A DNA stretch of 64,000 bases, taken from positions 3,187,407-3,251,406 of the forward strand of contig NZ_FBXK01000005.1 of the NCBI RefSeq assembly GCF_900013425.1, given 5' to 3'. Positions 8,773-18,713 of this stretch are shown here, piece by piece. The notes under the pieces are model-generated. The model was not told where the DNA came from, did no database searches, and saw nothing but the letters and a program-made list of their open reading frames with translations. This stretch comes from Sphingobium sp. Z007. Lineage in GTDB: Bacteria; Pseudomonadota; Alphaproteobacteria; Sphingomonadales; Sphingomonadaceae. The stretch's first letter is position 1. Each line of letters begins with the position of its first letter. The position numbers were made by a program, and so were the translations under genes.

Positions 8773-9444
8773 ATGTGGTTGCTTTATCAATTCCCGCTCT
8801 GCCCCTTTTCCCGCAAGGTCCGGCTTCTCTTAGGGGAGAAGGGCATTGGCTATGATCTGGTGCGGGAATCGCCCTGGGCGATGCGTGACGAGTTTCTGGA
8901 CCTGAACCCGGCGGGCACGACGCCGGTAATGGCGGACGCGGACAAGGGCGTCACCCTGATCGACAGCCAGGCGATCTGCGAATATTTCGAAGAGACGGTG
9001 GAGAAATTCCCGCTGATTTCCGGCACCGCCGCGGGGCGGGCGGAAGTGCGGCGGCTGACCGCCTTTTTCGACCAGAATTTCTATGGCGACGTGGTCGGCC
9101 CGTTGTTGCACGAGCGGATGAAGAAGCGCCTGATCGAGCGCGCGCCGCCTGATGCGCGCATCCTGCGCGAGGCGATGAAGCGGGCAAACGTCCATATGGA
9201 TTATATGGACTATCTGCTGGACCATCGCAGCTGGATGGCGGGGGGCACGCTGAGCCTGGCGGATATTGCGGCGGCGGCGCATCTGTCGGTGGCGGATTAT
9301 CTGGGCGGGATCGACTGGCAGGGGCATGAGCCGGTCAGGCGTTGGTATGCGGGCTTCAAGTCGCGCCCGTCCTTCCGGCCGTTGCTGTCGGAGCGGATGG
9401 AGGTCATCACCCCACCGGCTCATTATGAGAAGCCGGATTTCTGA
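8773..9444 (+). CDS. Glutathione S-transferase-fold protein, probable FzlA homologue
   Basis: Protein of 223 residues with an N-terminal thioredoxin-like GST domain (LYQFPLCPFSRKVRLLLGEK, about 4-23; LNPAGTTPVM; SQAICEYFEET) and an all-helical C-terminal domain. The C-terminal tail PPAHYEKPDF and the overall pattern resemble the alphaproteobacterial FzlA group, GST-fold proteins that bind FtsZ and help cell constriction instead of conjugating glutathione. I recognise this from family resemblance, not from a search, so an ordinary GST remains possible. The start is the ATG 13 bases after an AGGGG-like ribosome site. Confidence 0.8.
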   Translation: MWLLYQFPLCPFSRKVRLLLGEKGIGYDLVRESPWAMRDEFLDLNPAGTTPVMADADKGVTLIDSQAICEYFEETVEKFPLISGTAAGRAEVRRLTAFFDQNFYGDVVGPLLHERMKKRLIERAPPDARILREAMKRANVHMDYMDYLLDHRSWMAGGTLSLADIAAAAHLSVADYLGGIDWQGHEPVRRWYAGFKSRPSFRPLLSERMEVITPPAHYEKPDF

Positions 9445-9474
9445 GGGGCGTTCCCGTTCCCCGGCGGAGGTGCC

Positions 9475-10632
9475 TCAATCCACCTCGGCCGCGAGATAGA
9501 CGCGGTTGCGGCCATGTTCTTTGGCCAGGTATAGCGCGCGGTCGGCGGCCTTGAGCGCGGCGCGCGGGTCTTCATAGAACAGCACATTGGCGACGCCGGC
9601 GGAAAAGCTCACCCTCTCCATACGTTCGCCATTGGTGCGGTTGACCAAGCTGCGGCTGGCCAAATCTTCGCGAACGCTGTCGACCGCTTCGCAGGCTTCG
9701 GCGGCGCTCTTGCCGCGGAACAGCATGACAAATTCCTCGCCCCCATGCCGCGCGACATGGCAGCGGTCATTGGACGCTTTGGACAGAAGACCGGCCACGA
9801 ATTTCAACACCCGGTCGCCCGTGTCATGGCCGTGGGTGTCGTTGACATGCTTGAAATGGTCGATGTCGCAAAAGGCGACCGAAAGCAGTTCGCCGTTCTG
9901 CTGCGCCAGAGCCAATTCATCCCGCAGCACGCCTTCGAAGGCGCGGCGGTTGGGCAGGCCGGTCAGATGATCATGTTCGGCAGCGCGGCGGGCATTTTCC
10001 AGGCTGGACTTGAGCGCCTGGGTCTGGCGCTGATTGTCGCGTAGCTGGCTTTCGACCTGGCGGGTCTTTTCGACCATCGATCGGGTCAGGCCGACCAAGC
10101 GGGCCAGCACCGGCTCATTGTCGCGACCTTCGCCCAGATCCTTGGCCTGTTCCTGCAGCGCGGCGCCATAATCCTTCGCCGAATTGCGTGACTCATGCAT
10201 CAGGCCGGTGAACTGGGTCAGGTTCTCCTCCACCTTGTCCAGCATCATCGCCAGCGATTCGGGCGTGACTTCATCGGAGCGTTGTTCGGCCGCAATCGTT
10301 TCGATCCAGCCATTGGTGATCTTGCCCCGCTCCATCATCACGGCCTGGATCGCCTTTTCGACGCCGATATTTGCGCCGGTCAGATAATCGAGCGCGACGC
10401 TGAAATTGATCGGCGTCAGATCGAGGTCATGGGCGAACAGAAAATCGCCGATATCAGCGTAAAGCTGCCGTCTGCGATTGATTTCCCGGTGGGATGCGGT
10501 GCCGCTGCGCGGCCGTGATTCCTCCTCGACGCTATCCTCCTCGGATTTGCCGGAAAATCCCCTGGCCCAGCGTGCCAGACGATCGGTCAACCCATGTTGC
10601 GGGCTGGCGGAAGAAGATTTTGCCCCGTTCAT
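9475..10632 (-). CDS. GGDEF-domain diguanylate cyclase
   Basis: Protein of 385 residues predicted to make cyclic di-GMP. The C-terminal GGDEF domain carries DIDHFKHVNDTHGHDTGD (metal and GTP binding) and the signature GGEEF near residues 296-300, an active variant. No RxxD inhibitory site is visible just before it (the preceding residues are DRCHVARH). The N-terminal part (about 50-210) is soluble, without membrane segments, and includes a long helical stretch that may be coiled coil. No recognised sensor domain was found there. It stands alone, convergent with the GST-fold gene. Confidence 0.9.
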   Translation of the reverse strand: MNGAKSSSASPQHGLTDRLARWARGFSGKSEEDSVEEESRPRSGTASHREINRRRQLYADIGDFLFAHDLDLTPINFSVALDYLTGANIGVEKAIQAVMMERGKITNGWIETIAAEQRSDEVTPESLAMMLDKVEENLTQFTGLMHESRNSAKDYGAALQEQAKDLGEGRDNEPVLARLVGLTRSMVEKTRQVESQLRDNQRQTQALKSSLENARRAAEHDHLTGLPNRRAFEGVLRDELALAQQNGELLSVAFCDIDHFKHVNDTHGHDTGDRVLKFVAGLLSKASNDRCHVARHGGEEFVMLFRGKSAAEACEAVDSVREDLASRSLVNRTNGERMERVSFSAGVANVLFYEDPRAALKAADRALYLAKEHGRNRVYLAAEVD

Positions 10633-10691
10633 GATGCTTCATAACGGACGGCGGGAAACAAGGTTAAGGCGTCGAGAGCGAAATAATCGGG

Positions 10692-11570
10692 TCAGATATC
10701 GGCACTGACCAGCCAGTCGCGGAAGATGCGCACAGCGCGGGTCTGCAACGCGCGCGGGCGGCAGACGAAGAAGTAGCGATAGGGGCTTTCGACGTGGATC
10801 GGGAACAGCCGCACCAACCGCGGATCGCCCGACTGTTCATAATGGCTGGCGTGCATCACGGCGACGCCCAGCCCCTGGGCGGCGGCCTCCAGCATCAGCT
10901 GGCCCGAATCATAATTGTCGATCGCCAGCGGTTGCAGGTCAGGCAGGCCGGCGGCCTCCTTCCAGGCGTCGAACGACATCGCCATGTCGCGATGCAGCAG
11001 GATCGTCTGCTGCGCCAGTTCCGTGGGCGAGGCGAGCGCCTGTGGCCCCTCCAGCAATTCGCGCCGGCCGATCAGATAGACTTCTTCATGATCCAGTTCA
11101 TGCGCGTAGAGCGCGGGATCGATATCCTTCGACAGCACGATCGCTGCGTCCAAGCCTTCGCCCAGCCGCGCTACGGCGTGAGGTGTCGTTTCGATATCGA
11201 TATGGAGTTGGGGGTGCTGCTGGCGCAGCTTGCCCAGATGGGGAAACAGCCGCTGCGTCGCGAATAGCGGCATTACCGCCAGGCGCAGACGCAGCTGGTT
11301 GCCGCCGCTCTGGATATTTTCCAGCGCCTGCGACAGCGAATCCAGCGCCGGCGCGATATCGTCCAGCAACCGCTGCCCCTCCGCGTTGATTTCCAGCGCT
11401 TGGTGCTTGCGGTCGAACAGGGGGCGGCCGATGAAGCGTTCGAGCGCCTGGACACGGCGGCTGAGCGCCGGCGTAGATAGCGCAAGCTCCTCCGCCGCCG
11501 CCTTGACGGACCCCAGGCGGGCAACCTGAACAAAGGCCTCCAGGGCCGTGAGGGGCGGCAATCTGCGCAT
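10692..11570 (-). CDS. LysR-family transcriptional regulator
   Basis: Regulator of 292 residues with the standard N-terminal winged helix-turn-helix (LTALEAFVQVARLGSVKAAAEELALSTPALSRRVQALE, about residues 7-45) and a C-terminal periplasmic-binding-protein-like effector domain. The GcvA-like layout with VQVARLGSVKAAAEEL is common in this family. LysR proteins often regulate a divergent neighbour, which here is the sRNA/CDC48 region, but no target is demonstrated. A GTG or later start is not excluded; MRRLPPLTALEAF fits the family. Confidence 0.9.
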   Translation of the reverse strand: MRRLPPLTALEAFVQVARLGSVKAAAEELALSTPALSRRVQALERFIGRPLFDRKHQALEINAEGQRLLDDIAPALDSLSQALENIQSGGNQLRLRLAVMPLFATQRLFPHLGKLRQQHPQLHIDIETTPHAVARLGEGLDAAIVLSKDIDPALYAHELDHEEVYLIGRRELLEGPQALASPTELAQQTILLHRDMAMSFDAWKEAAGLPDLQPLAIDNYDSGQLMLEAAAQGLGVAVMHASHYEQSGDPRLVRLFPIHVESPYRYFFVCRPRALQTRAVRIFRDWLVSADI

Positions 11571-11743
11571 ATCTCGTCAAATATCAAAGCCGGTGCGCTG
11601 CGCCGCGTCATGTCTTCTTGTCGGGCGCATCGCGAGCCGGGGTTCAAGCATCCTCACCACACTGAGCAGGAAAATGCGGAAAATGGCAAGATGCATTTTT
11701 TGCAACTCCGCACATCTTTTCGCACTTGCAATAAAATGTGTCG

Positions 11744-11820
11744 CGCTGCACATAGGAGGTGCCTTTCAGGCATCCTCTCCTAAAACTTTCAGGGCTGGCC
11801 TTCGGGCTGGCCCTTTTTTT
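11744..11820 (+). ncRNA. Candidate small RNA with intrinsic terminator upstream of the CDC48 gene
   Basis: A -10-like TAAAAT (11732-11737) precedes about 77 bases with two hairpins. The first pairs the GGAGGTGCC region with GGCATCCTC. The second is a 9-bp stem (11792-11813) closed by a UUCG tetraloop and followed by seven T. CCTCTCCT between or within them is anti-Shine-Dalgarno-like. Size and layout recall the alphaproteobacterial SuhB/MmgR class, but I could not verify membership. No good -35 is seen. It could instead be a terminated leader (attenuator) of the downstream gene. Confidence 0.45.
11792..11820 (+). terminator. Rho-independent terminator with UUCG tetraloop
   Basis: The stem GGGCTGGCC (11792-11800), loop TTCG, and GGCTGGCCC (11805-11813) pair fully when two G-U wobbles are allowed. 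Seven T residues follow at 11814-11820. The polarity is plus only. It ends 85 bases before the CDC48 start, so it terminates either a separate small RNA or part of the CDC48 leader transcript. Confidence 0.8.
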
Positions 11821-11905
11821 CGTTCGACGATCCGGCGTCTTGCCTCTTTTCGCGCGTGCTTGCGTTCCCTATCTCGTTACGGAACGGAAAAGACGGGGAT
11901 GGCGA

Positions 11906-14200
11906 GTGGCCGATCAGGACAATAGCGGACGCCGGATTCAGGTCGCCAATGCGCGGCCGGAGGATGCTGGGCGCGGTTTAGCGCGCCTGCCGCTGGTGGT
12001 GATGGCGCAATTGCAACTCGCCGAAGGCGATGTGATCGAGATTATCGGCAAGCGATCGACATCGGCGCGGGTGGTGCGGCCGTATAAGGAGGATGAAGGG
12101 CTGGACGTGCTGCGCCTGGACGGTTTGCAGCGCGCCAATGCCGGGGTCGGCTCCGGCGACTTTGTAGAGATTGCGAAGGCGGAGCCGCGACCCGCCCAGC
12201 GCGTGGTGTTCGCGCCTGCACAAAATAACCTGCGCTTGCAGGGCAATCCCGATGCGTTGAAGCGTGTATTCTATCAGCGGCCGCTGACGGCGGGCGACGT
12301 AGTGGCGACGTCGGGGCAGCAGCAGGTTCCGCCCGGCGACATGCCGCCGCAACTGCGCCAGATGCTGGCCGCGCCCGCCTATGCCTTGCAGGAAATCCGC
12401 CTGGTGGTGGTGTCGACGGTGCCCAAGGGCATCGTCCATATCGACGCTGATACCGAGGTGGAGCTGCGCGCTGAATATGAGGAGCCGCGCGAATCGCGCC
12501 GCGCCGATGTGACCTATGACGATGTCGGCGGCATGGCCGATGCGATCGACCAGCTGCGCGAGATGGTGGAGCTGCCGCTGCGCTACCCCGAATTGTTCAC
12601 CCGGCTGGGCGTCGATCCGCCCAAGGGGGTGTTGCTGCACGGCCCGCCGGGAACCGGTAAGACGCGGCTGGCGCGCGCGGTTGCCAATGAATCGGACGCC
12701 GAATTCTTCCTGATCAACGGGCCGGAGATCATGGGGTCGGCCTATGGCGAGTCGGAAAAGCAGCTGCGCGAGATTTTCGAGGCGGCGGCCAAATCCTCGC
12801 CGTCGATCCTGTTCATCGACGAGATCGATTCGATCGCGCCCAAACGCGGGCAGGTGACGGGCGAGACGGAGAAGCGGCTGGTGGCCCAGTTGCTGACGCT
12901 GATGGACGGGCTGGAGCCGCGCACCAATCTGGTCGTCATCGCAGCCACCAACCGGCCTGAAGCGATCGACGAGGCGCTGCGCCGGCCCGGCCGGTTCGAC
13001 CGCGAGATCATCGTCGGCGTGCCGGACGAGCGTGGTCGCCGCGAGATATTGGGCATCCATACGCGCGGCATGCCGTTGGGCGACAAGGTCGACCTCGCCG
13101 AGCTGGCGCGCATGACCTATGGCTTCGTCGGCGCGGATCTGGCTGCGCTGACCCGCGAGGCGGCGATCGAAACGGTGCGCCGCTTCATGCCGCGCCTCAA
13201 CCTGGAGGACGGGACGATCCCGCCCGACGTGCTGGAGGAATTGTCCGTCACGCGCGAGGATTTCCTCTCCGCGATCAAGCGCGTCCAGCCTTCGGCCATG
13301 CGCGAGGTGATGGTGCAGGCCCCCAATGTCAGCTGGGAGGATATTGGCGGGCTGGACGACGCGCAGATGCGGTTGAAGGAAGGGGTGGAACTGCCGCTCA
13401 AAAATCCCGATGCCTTCCGTCGGCTGGGCATCCGTCCGGCCAAGGGTTTCCTGCTTTACGGCCCGCCCGGCACCGGCAAGACATTGCTGGCCAAGGCGGT
13501 AGCGCGGGAGGCGCAGGCAAACTTCATCGCCACCAAGTCCAGCGACCTTTTGTCCAAATGGTATGGTGAGAGCGAGCAGCAGATCGCCCGCCTGTTCGCC
13601 CGCGCGCGGCAGGTGGCCCCCACCGTCATCTTCATCGACGAACTGGACAGCCTGGTCCCCGCGCGCGGTGGCGGTCTTGGCGAACCAGCGGTGACGGAGC
13701 GGGTGGTGAACACCATATTGGCCGAGATGGACGGGCTGGAGGAATTGCAGTCGGTGGTCGTCATCGGCGCGACCAATCGCCCGACCCTGATCGACCCGGC
13801 GCTGTTGCGGCCGGGGCGGTTCGACGAACTCATCTATGTGCCGGTGCCGGACGAAGCGGGGCGTCGCCGCATATTGGGCATCCACACGGGCAAGATGCCC
13901 CTGGCCGATGACGTCGATCTCGATCGGATGGCGCGTGAGACGGATCGGTTCACCGGCGCGGACCTGGAGGATCTGGTACGGCGCGCGGGTCTGTTCGCGC
14001 TACGCCAGTCGCTGTCGGTCGAGAAGGTGACGCAGGCGCATTTCGAGAGCGCACTGGACGACACCCGCGCGTCCGTCACACCGGAAATGGAGCGCGAATA
14101 TGAGCAGATCCAGGCGCAGTTGAAGCAGCGGGCGATGCAGGTCGATCCCATCGGCTTTATCGCGCCGGGCATGGTCCGGTCACGCGACCGGACCGACTGA
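11906..14200 (+). CDS. CDC48/VCP-type tandem AAA+ ATPase
   Basis: Protein of 764 residues from the GTG at 11906 (reading [20 protein letters not shown]). It has an N-terminal CDC48 N/double-psi barrel region (about 1-195), then two AAA modules. D1 has Walker A GPPGTGKT at about 245 and Walker B ILFIDEID at about 301; D2 has GPPGTGKT at about 519 and VIFIDELDS at about 575. It is expected to form a hexameric unfoldase/segregase. Eukaryotic and archaeal members extract proteins for proteolysis; the role in bacteria is poorly known. The upstream 49 codons read through the terminator hairpin and are rejected. No HbYX proteasome-docking tail is seen (the end is SRDRTD). Confidence 0.9.
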   Translation: MADQDNSGRRIQVANARPEDAGRGLARLPLVVMAQLQLAEGDVIEIIGKRSTSARVVRPYKEDEGLDVLRLDGLQRANAGVGSGDFVEIAKAEPRPAQRVVFAPAQNNLRLQGNPDALKRVFYQRPLTAGDVVATSGQQQVPPGDMPPQLRQMLAAPAYALQEIRLVVVSTVPKGIVHIDADTEVELRAEYEEPRESRRADVTYDDVGGMADAIDQLREMVELPLRYPELFTRLGVDPPKGVLLHGPPGTGKTRLARAVANESDAEFFLINGPEIMGSAYGESEKQLREIFEAAAKSSPSILFIDEIDSIAPKRGQVTGETEKRLVAQLLTLMDGLEPRTNLVVIAATNRPEAIDEALRRPGRFDREIIVGVPDERGRREILGIHTRGMPLGDKVDLAELARMTYGFVGADLAALTREAAIETVRRFMPRLNLEDGTIPPDVLEELSVTREDFLSAIKRVQPSAMREVMVQAPNVSWEDIGGLDDAQMRLKEGVELPLKNPDAFRRLGIRPAKGFLLYGPPGTGKTLLAKAVAREAQANFIATKSSDLLSKWYGESEQQIARLFARARQVAPTVIFIDELDSLVPARGGGLGEPAVTERVVNTILAEMDGLEELQSVVVIGATNRPTLIDPALLRPGRFDELIYVPVPDEAGRRRILGIHTGKMPLADDVDLDRMARETDRFTGADLEDLVRRAGLFALRQSLSVEKVTQAHFESALDDTRASVTPEMEREYEQIQAQLKQRAMQVDPIGFIAPGMVRSRDRTD

Positions 14201-14342
14201 GCCAGTCGGGCCGACGGAACGGGCGGCGGCGGATTGAACCCATCCGCCGCCGCCGCGTTCATGACATTCGTGTTGCAAAGCCGCTTGCCAGCGAGGCCGG
14301 GATTTGCAAGGCGACGTGCAGTATCCATATAGGCGGGTGTTG

Positions 14343-14649
14343 ATGGCCTCCATTCCATTGAAGAAGAACAAGAACAAAGCGGGTGCGGGCAAGACCGGAT
14401 CATTTTTCAGCCAATGGGGCATGTTCTTTCGCCAATTCGTCAAGCATCCCGGCATGATCGGGTCGGTCATTCCCTCATCCGCCACGCTGGTGGACCGGAT
14501 GCTGGACCAGGTCGATTGGCGCAATACCCGGCTGTTCGTCGAATATGGACCCGGCGTCGGCACATTTACCCGATCGATCCTCGACCGCTTGCCGGCTGAT
14601 GCGATGCTGCTGGCGATCGACCTCAACCTCGACTTCGTCGCTCGATCTT
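14343..14649 (+). pseudogene. 5' fragment of SAM-dependent methyltransferase, split by a transposon
   Basis: Starts MASIPLKKNKNKAGAGKTG and keeps the SAM-binding loop VEYGPGVGTFTRSIL, as in small class I methyltransferases related to phospholipid N-methyltransferase (PmtA). Homology stops at about residue 102 (AIDLNLDFVA), exactly where the Tn3-type inverted repeat begins at 14650. Reading continues 187 bases into the transposon, giving a nonsense tail. The missing half is at 18759-19102. The gene is therefore broken and presumably nonfunctional. Confidence 0.88.
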
Positions 14650-14694
14650 GGCCCAGTCGGCCCCAAGCTGCGATTTTGGCCAAGTCGGAGAACG
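14650..14694 (+). repeat. Left terminal inverted repeat of the Tn3-type element
   Basis: 45 bp, matching the reverse complement of 18714-18758 at 41 positions. The mismatches are at positions 15, 34, 37 and 39 of the repeat, so the outer 33 bases differ only once. Confidence 0.92.
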
Positions 14695-14772
14695 TTTTGG
14701 GAACGTGGCATTCGGTATTGACGATGGAAATCATAGAAGAGGACAGTTCGCTCCATCATAGGGAGTGGGTTG

Positions 14773-17682
14773 ATGGATCGGAGTATTCCGGGCGGGGATT
14801 TGATCGGACGATGGAGCCTGAGCTTTGCCGATATTGATTTTGTAAATTCGAAGCCGGCCCTGACGCGCCTTGGCCTCGCCGCGCAGCTGAAATTCTTCGC
14901 TTCCCTGGGGTTTTTCGCGATCGATCCCGGCTCAATCCCTACCGATGGCCTCTCGTATCTGGCCGAGCAACTCGGTGTCGAGGCTGGCGAGATAGCCGGT
15001 TATGACTTTTCCAGTCGGACAGCACGACGGCATTGTGCGGAGATCCTGATCCATCTTGGATATCACCGCATGAAGCGGGTGGATCGCGCGCAATTGACGG
15101 AATGGATTGCTGGCGAGCTGTGCCCGGGCGGCCAGTCGATCAATGCCATGCTTGAGCATGTTTTCCTGTGGTGCCGGGACCGGCGTATTTATGGGCCGTC
15201 GCGCAAGGAGCTTGAACGTGTCGTTCGCTCACAACGGCAAGATTATCTGGACACCTGGCTGATCGGAGCCAGTGATCGGCTTTCGTCAGATGCGGTGGCG
15301 TTATTGGAAGCCTCGCTTGCCGATCCGGACAGCTCGACCGGATTCAACAGGATGAAGGGTGACGCCGGACAGGCAACGCTCGACAACATTCTCGACGTGA
15401 CCGAGAAACTCGCCTTTATCCAGAGACTTGATCTTCCCCATGATCTCCTGACGGCTACGGGCAAGCCATGGGTCGATCAGATTGTTCGCCGCGTTGCCGG
15501 TGAAAAGGCCTCGGAGATGCGCCGGCATGCGCCGGCGCGACAGCTCGGCCTTTATGCGATTTATCTAATGTCGCGGGAGGCGCAACTCACTGACGCGATG
15601 ATCGACCTGCTGATCGAAACCGTTCACAAGATCGGAACGCGCTCGAAACGCAAGGTGGTGGGCGATATCGCGAAAGACATCGAGCGGGTCTATGGAAAGG
15701 AGCGCCTGCTGGTCGAGATCGCCAGCGCCTCGATCAATGAACCATCGGGGCGCATCTGCGATGTCATTTTCCCGATCGCCGGTAAGGCCAAGCTGGCGGC
15801 GATCGTCAAGGAGAGCCATGCGAAGGGCGCTCTGGACCGGCGCATCTACAAGGTGATGCGTGGTTCCTGGGCCAATCATTACCGGCGCATGCTGCCAAGC
15901 CTGCTTTCCGTACTTGAGTTCCGGTCGAACAACGCGGTGTGGCGGCCGGTCCTGGCGGCCCTCGACTGGATCAGGAGCAAGGTGGATGGCGGATGCCGCT
16001 TCGTGCCATTGCAGGATGTTCCGATCGATGAGGTGATTCCAGCGCGATGGCGCAGTTCCGTCATTGATGACGATGGGCGGGTAAACCGGATCAGCTATGA
16101 GCTTTGCGTCCTGACGCAACTGCGCGACCGCATCCGCTCCAAAGAAATCTGGGTGGTCGGGGCGGATCGCTATCGCAATCCCGATGACGATCTTCCCAAG
16201 GACTTCGAGATCAGGCGAGATGCGTACTATTCCGGCCTCAGCCTGACGCCAGATGCGCAGGCGTTTTGCGCCTCGATCCGGGAGGAGCTTGAACGGGAAC
16301 TGTTGCTCCTCAATGCCAATATTCCACAAAACGACAAGGTCCGGCTCCTGTGGCGCGGCGACAACCGGATATCGATTACACCGTTCAAGCCCTTGCCCGA
16401 ACCGAAGGGTCTCGCTTCGATCAAAAGCGAGATCGGTCAGCGCTGGCCGATGACCGGACTGCTGGACGTGTTGAAAGAGGCTGCTCTGGACACGGGATTG
16501 ATGGATGCTTTCGAAACGTCGGCCTCGCGGGTTACCCTGTCGAAAGCAGCCTTGGCTCAGCGTCTTTTGCTGTGTCTCTATGGCTTGGGCACGAACGCCG
16601 GGCTCAAGCGGGTCGCTGGCGCAACACCCGATGTCAGTTACGAGGAATTGCTGCATGTCCATCGCCGTTTCATCCACGCGCCAGCGCTGAGGGAGGCGTG
16701 CGCGCGGGTAGCAAACGCGACACTGGCAATCCGCAATGCCGCAGTATGGGGAGATGCGGGCACGGCATGCGCGTCCGATTCAACGAAGTTCGGCGCGTGG
16801 GACCGCAACCTGATGACGGAATGGCACGCCCGCTATGGCGGCCGTGGCGTCATGATCTACTGGCATGTGGAGAAGCGCGCGACCTGCGTTTATTCCCAGC
16901 TCAAGCGGTGCTCTTCCTCGGAGGTCGCCTCCATGATCGAAGGCGTGCTACGCCATTGCACCGACATGGAAATCCAGCGCCAGTACGTCGATAGCCACGG
17001 CCAGAGCGCAGTCGGCTTTGCGTTCTGCCGACTCCTTGGATTTGAGCTTGCCCCGCGGCTGAAAGCAGTGGCACGCCAGAAACTGGCCCTTCCCCAAGCC
17101 GGCATGCGCACGCGGCTTTCCAATTTACTGCCGATCCTCTCCAGCCCGATCGACTGGGACGAGATCGAGCAACAATATGACGAAATGGTCAAATATGCCG
17201 CTGCCATGCAATCGCGCACCGCCGATCCGGAAGCGATCCTGCTCCGGTTTGCCAGAGCCGAAGTGATGCACCCGACCTACAAGGCGCTGAGTGAACTCGG
17301 CCGCGCGGTCAAAACAATCTTCCTATGCCGGTATTTGCGTCAGGAGGCATTCCGCCGCGAGATCCACGAAGGGCTGAATGTGGTTGAGAACTGGAACGGC
17401 GCTAATGGTTTCGTGTTCTTCGGCAAGGGCGGCGAGATCGCCACCAACCGCATCCATGAGCAGGAAATCTCCGTTCTGGCGCTACACCTCCTGCAAGCGT
17501 CGCTGGTGTATGTGAACACCCGCATGCTTCAGACCGTACTGGTTGAGCCGAAGTGGGCGGGGCGGATGACGCCGGAAGATTATCGTGGTCTCACGCCGTT
17601 GATCTACAGTCATGTGAACCCTTATGGCCGCTTCGACCTCGACCTGAACGACCGGATTGATTTTGGACGGCTTGCAGCGTGA
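14773..17682 (+). CDS. tnpA: Tn3-family transposase TnpA
   Basis: Transposase of 969 residues, within the family's usual 960-1010, with the N-terminal DUF4158 region ([36 protein letters not shown]) and the C-terminal DDE domain. Catalytic residues are visible as D in [12 protein letters not shown] in [14 protein letters not shown] and E in [12 protein letters not shown]. The ATG at 14773 has GGGAG at 14761-14765; a TTG one codon earlier is the alternative. The frame is uninterrupted, so the enzyme is probably functional and acts on the 45-bp ends. Confidence 0.96.
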   Translation: MDRSIPGGDLIGRWSLSFADIDFVNSKPALTRLGLAAQLKFFASLGFFAIDPGSIPTDGLSYLAEQLGVEAGEIAGYDFSSRTARRHCAEILIHLGYHRMKRVDRAQLTEWIAGELCPGGQSINAMLEHVFLWCRDRRIYGPSRKELERVVRSQRQDYLDTWLIGASDRLSSDAVALLEASLADPDSSTGFNRMKGDAGQATLDNILDVTEKLAFIQRLDLPHDLLTATGKPWVDQIVRRVAGEKASEMRRHAPARQLGLYAIYLMSREAQLTDAMIDLLIETVHKIGTRSKRKVVGDIAKDIERVYGKERLLVEIASASINEPSGRICDVIFPIAGKAKLAAIVKESHAKGALDRRIYKVMRGSWANHYRRMLPSLLSVLEFRSNNAVWRPVLAALDWIRSKVDGGCRFVPLQDVPIDEVIPARWRSSVIDDDGRVNRISYELCVLTQLRDRIRSKEIWVVGADRYRNPDDDLPKDFEIRRDAYYSGLSLTPDAQAFCASIREELERELLLLNANIPQNDKVRLLWRGDNRISITPFKPLPEPKGLASIKSEIGQRWPMTGLLDVLKEAALDTGLMDAFETSASRVTLSKAALAQRLLLCLYGLGTNAGLKRVAGATPDVSYEELLHVHRRFIHAPALREACARVANATLAIRNAAVWGDAGTACASDSTKFGAWDRNLMTEWHARYGGRGVMIYWHVEKRATCVYSQLKRCSSSEVASMIEGVLRHCTDMEIQRQYVDSHGQSAVGFAFCRLLGFELAPRLKAVARQKLALPQAGMRTRLSNLLPILSSPIDWDEIEQQYDEMVKYAAAMQSRTADPEAILLRFARAEVMHPTYKALSELGRAVKTIFLCRYLRQEAFRREIHEGLNVVENWNGANGFVFFGKGGEIATNRIHEQEISVLALHLLQASLVYVNTRMLQTVLVEPKWAGRMTPEDYRGLTPLIYSHVNPYGRFDLDLNDRIDFGRLAA

Positions 17683-17700
17683 GGCGGCTGATCGGCCTAT

Positions 17701-17818
17701 AACATTTGGGTACACCCCAGAGTGATAGGGCCGAGTGACACCATTCGTCTGTCACAAAAGGGTGGGTTTGCGCTCAATGTGACGATACACTGCAAGAGCC
17801 ACCCTAATGTGACGGATT
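17701..17818 (+). promoter_or_regulatory. Probable res site between tnpA and tnpR
   Basis: Repeated resolvase-like half-sites occupy this noncoding gap: GTGACA at 17735-17740 facing TGTCAC at 17750-17755, and AATGTGACG twice, at 17776-17784 and 17806-17814 (30 bp apart). Tn3 elements place a multi-subsite res next to tnpR, where the resolvase also represses transcription. The subsite borders are not resolved by eye. Confidence 0.6.
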
Positions 17819-18691
17819 TTGCACTTGGCTCGTATCGGATATGCCCGCGTCAGCACCACGGACCAGGATCTGGATATCCAGATTGGCCGCCTCAAGAATG
17901 CAGGTTGCGAAATTATCCGTTCCGAGACCGGATCGGGGGCCTCGCGGAGCGGGCGCACGGAACTGGAAACGATCATGCAGTTTATGCACACCGGCGACGA
18001 GCTGGTCGTGCTGCGGCTCGACCGGCTCGGCCGCTCCACGCGCGATGTCCTGAACCTGGTGCATGAGCTTGATGAAAAGGGAGCTTCGCTGCGCATCCTT
18101 GAGCCAGAGGTGACGACGGCGGGCGACATGGGGCGAATGGTCATCACCATACTCGGCATGGTCGCCGATATGGAGCTGAAGTTCATCAAGGATCGTCAGC
18201 GCGCCGGGATCGAAGCGGCGCGCGCCGAAGGCGTTTACAAAGGCCGGAAGAAGAACGTCGATGACGATGAAATCCGCCGTCGCCTTGCCGCCGGCGCCAG
18301 CAAGGCCCGCGTTGCCCGCGACCTGAAGGTCTCACGAATGACCGTCTATCGGGCGCTCGACATTATTCCGTCACAGACCAAACTGCCGGAAAAGCCGCCC
18401 ACTGCCAGCATCGCCCTGCATCTGATTATCGAGAACTTCAACAAGCGTGGAAGAGGTAGAAAACCCGCTCGGGAGCGGATTGAGGCGATGCTGGAACGCG
18501 ACTACGCCATGGTAAAAAACGGCAATTGTGATTACAAACTGACCGTCGCCTATGACCCCGATCCGGATGGCATTTCCCTTGATGAGGAAATCCAAAGCCT
18601 CCTCTCCGAGATGTTCAACATCGCAGAGAGCTACAATTGCTCCATGGAAGCCGATATCTACGAGGTCGGTGGTCAGCAACGGTCCTGGTAG
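17819..18691 (+). CDS. tnpR: Long-form serine resolvase TnpR
   Basis: Serine recombinase of about 290 residues. The catalytic serine is in IGYARVSTTDQDLD, with the conserved LVVLRLDRLGRSTRD and GRMVITILGMVADMELKFIKDRQRAGIE blocks and a helix-turn-helix (ASKARVARDLKVSRMTVYRAL) at about residues 160-182. Ordinary Tn3 resolvases end there at about 185 residues; this one adds about 100 (ending EADIYEVGGQQRSW), as in the long resolvases of the ISXc5/Tn5044 type. The start is a TTG: either 17819 or 17825, the latter giving MARIGYARVS. Its stop lies 22 bases before the right inverted repeat. Confidence 0.9.
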   Translation: MHLARIGYARVSTTDQDLDIQIGRLKNAGCEIIRSETGSGASRSGRTELETIMQFMHTGDELVVLRLDRLGRSTRDVLNLVHELDEKGASLRILEPEVTTAGDMGRMVITILGMVADMELKFIKDRQRAGIEAARAEGVYKGRKKNVDDDEIRRRLAAGASKARVARDLKVSRMTVYRALDIIPSQTKLPEKPPTASIALHLIIENFNKRGRGRKPARERIEAMLERDYAMVKNGNCDYKLTVAYDPDPDGISLDEEIQSLLSEMFNIAESYNCSMEADIYEVGGQQRSW

Positions 18692-18713
18692 AATCAATCA
18701 AGCGTTCAGTGTT

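Noticed and set aside
11978..13885. Open frame of about 635 codons opposite the CDC48 gene
   Set aside because: Antisense of two Walker-motif domains; no independent ribosome site or motif.
14304..14837. Complete 177-residue gene starting at a TTG
   Set aside because: The last 60 residues are read from the transposon end, and homology stops at the inverted repeat.
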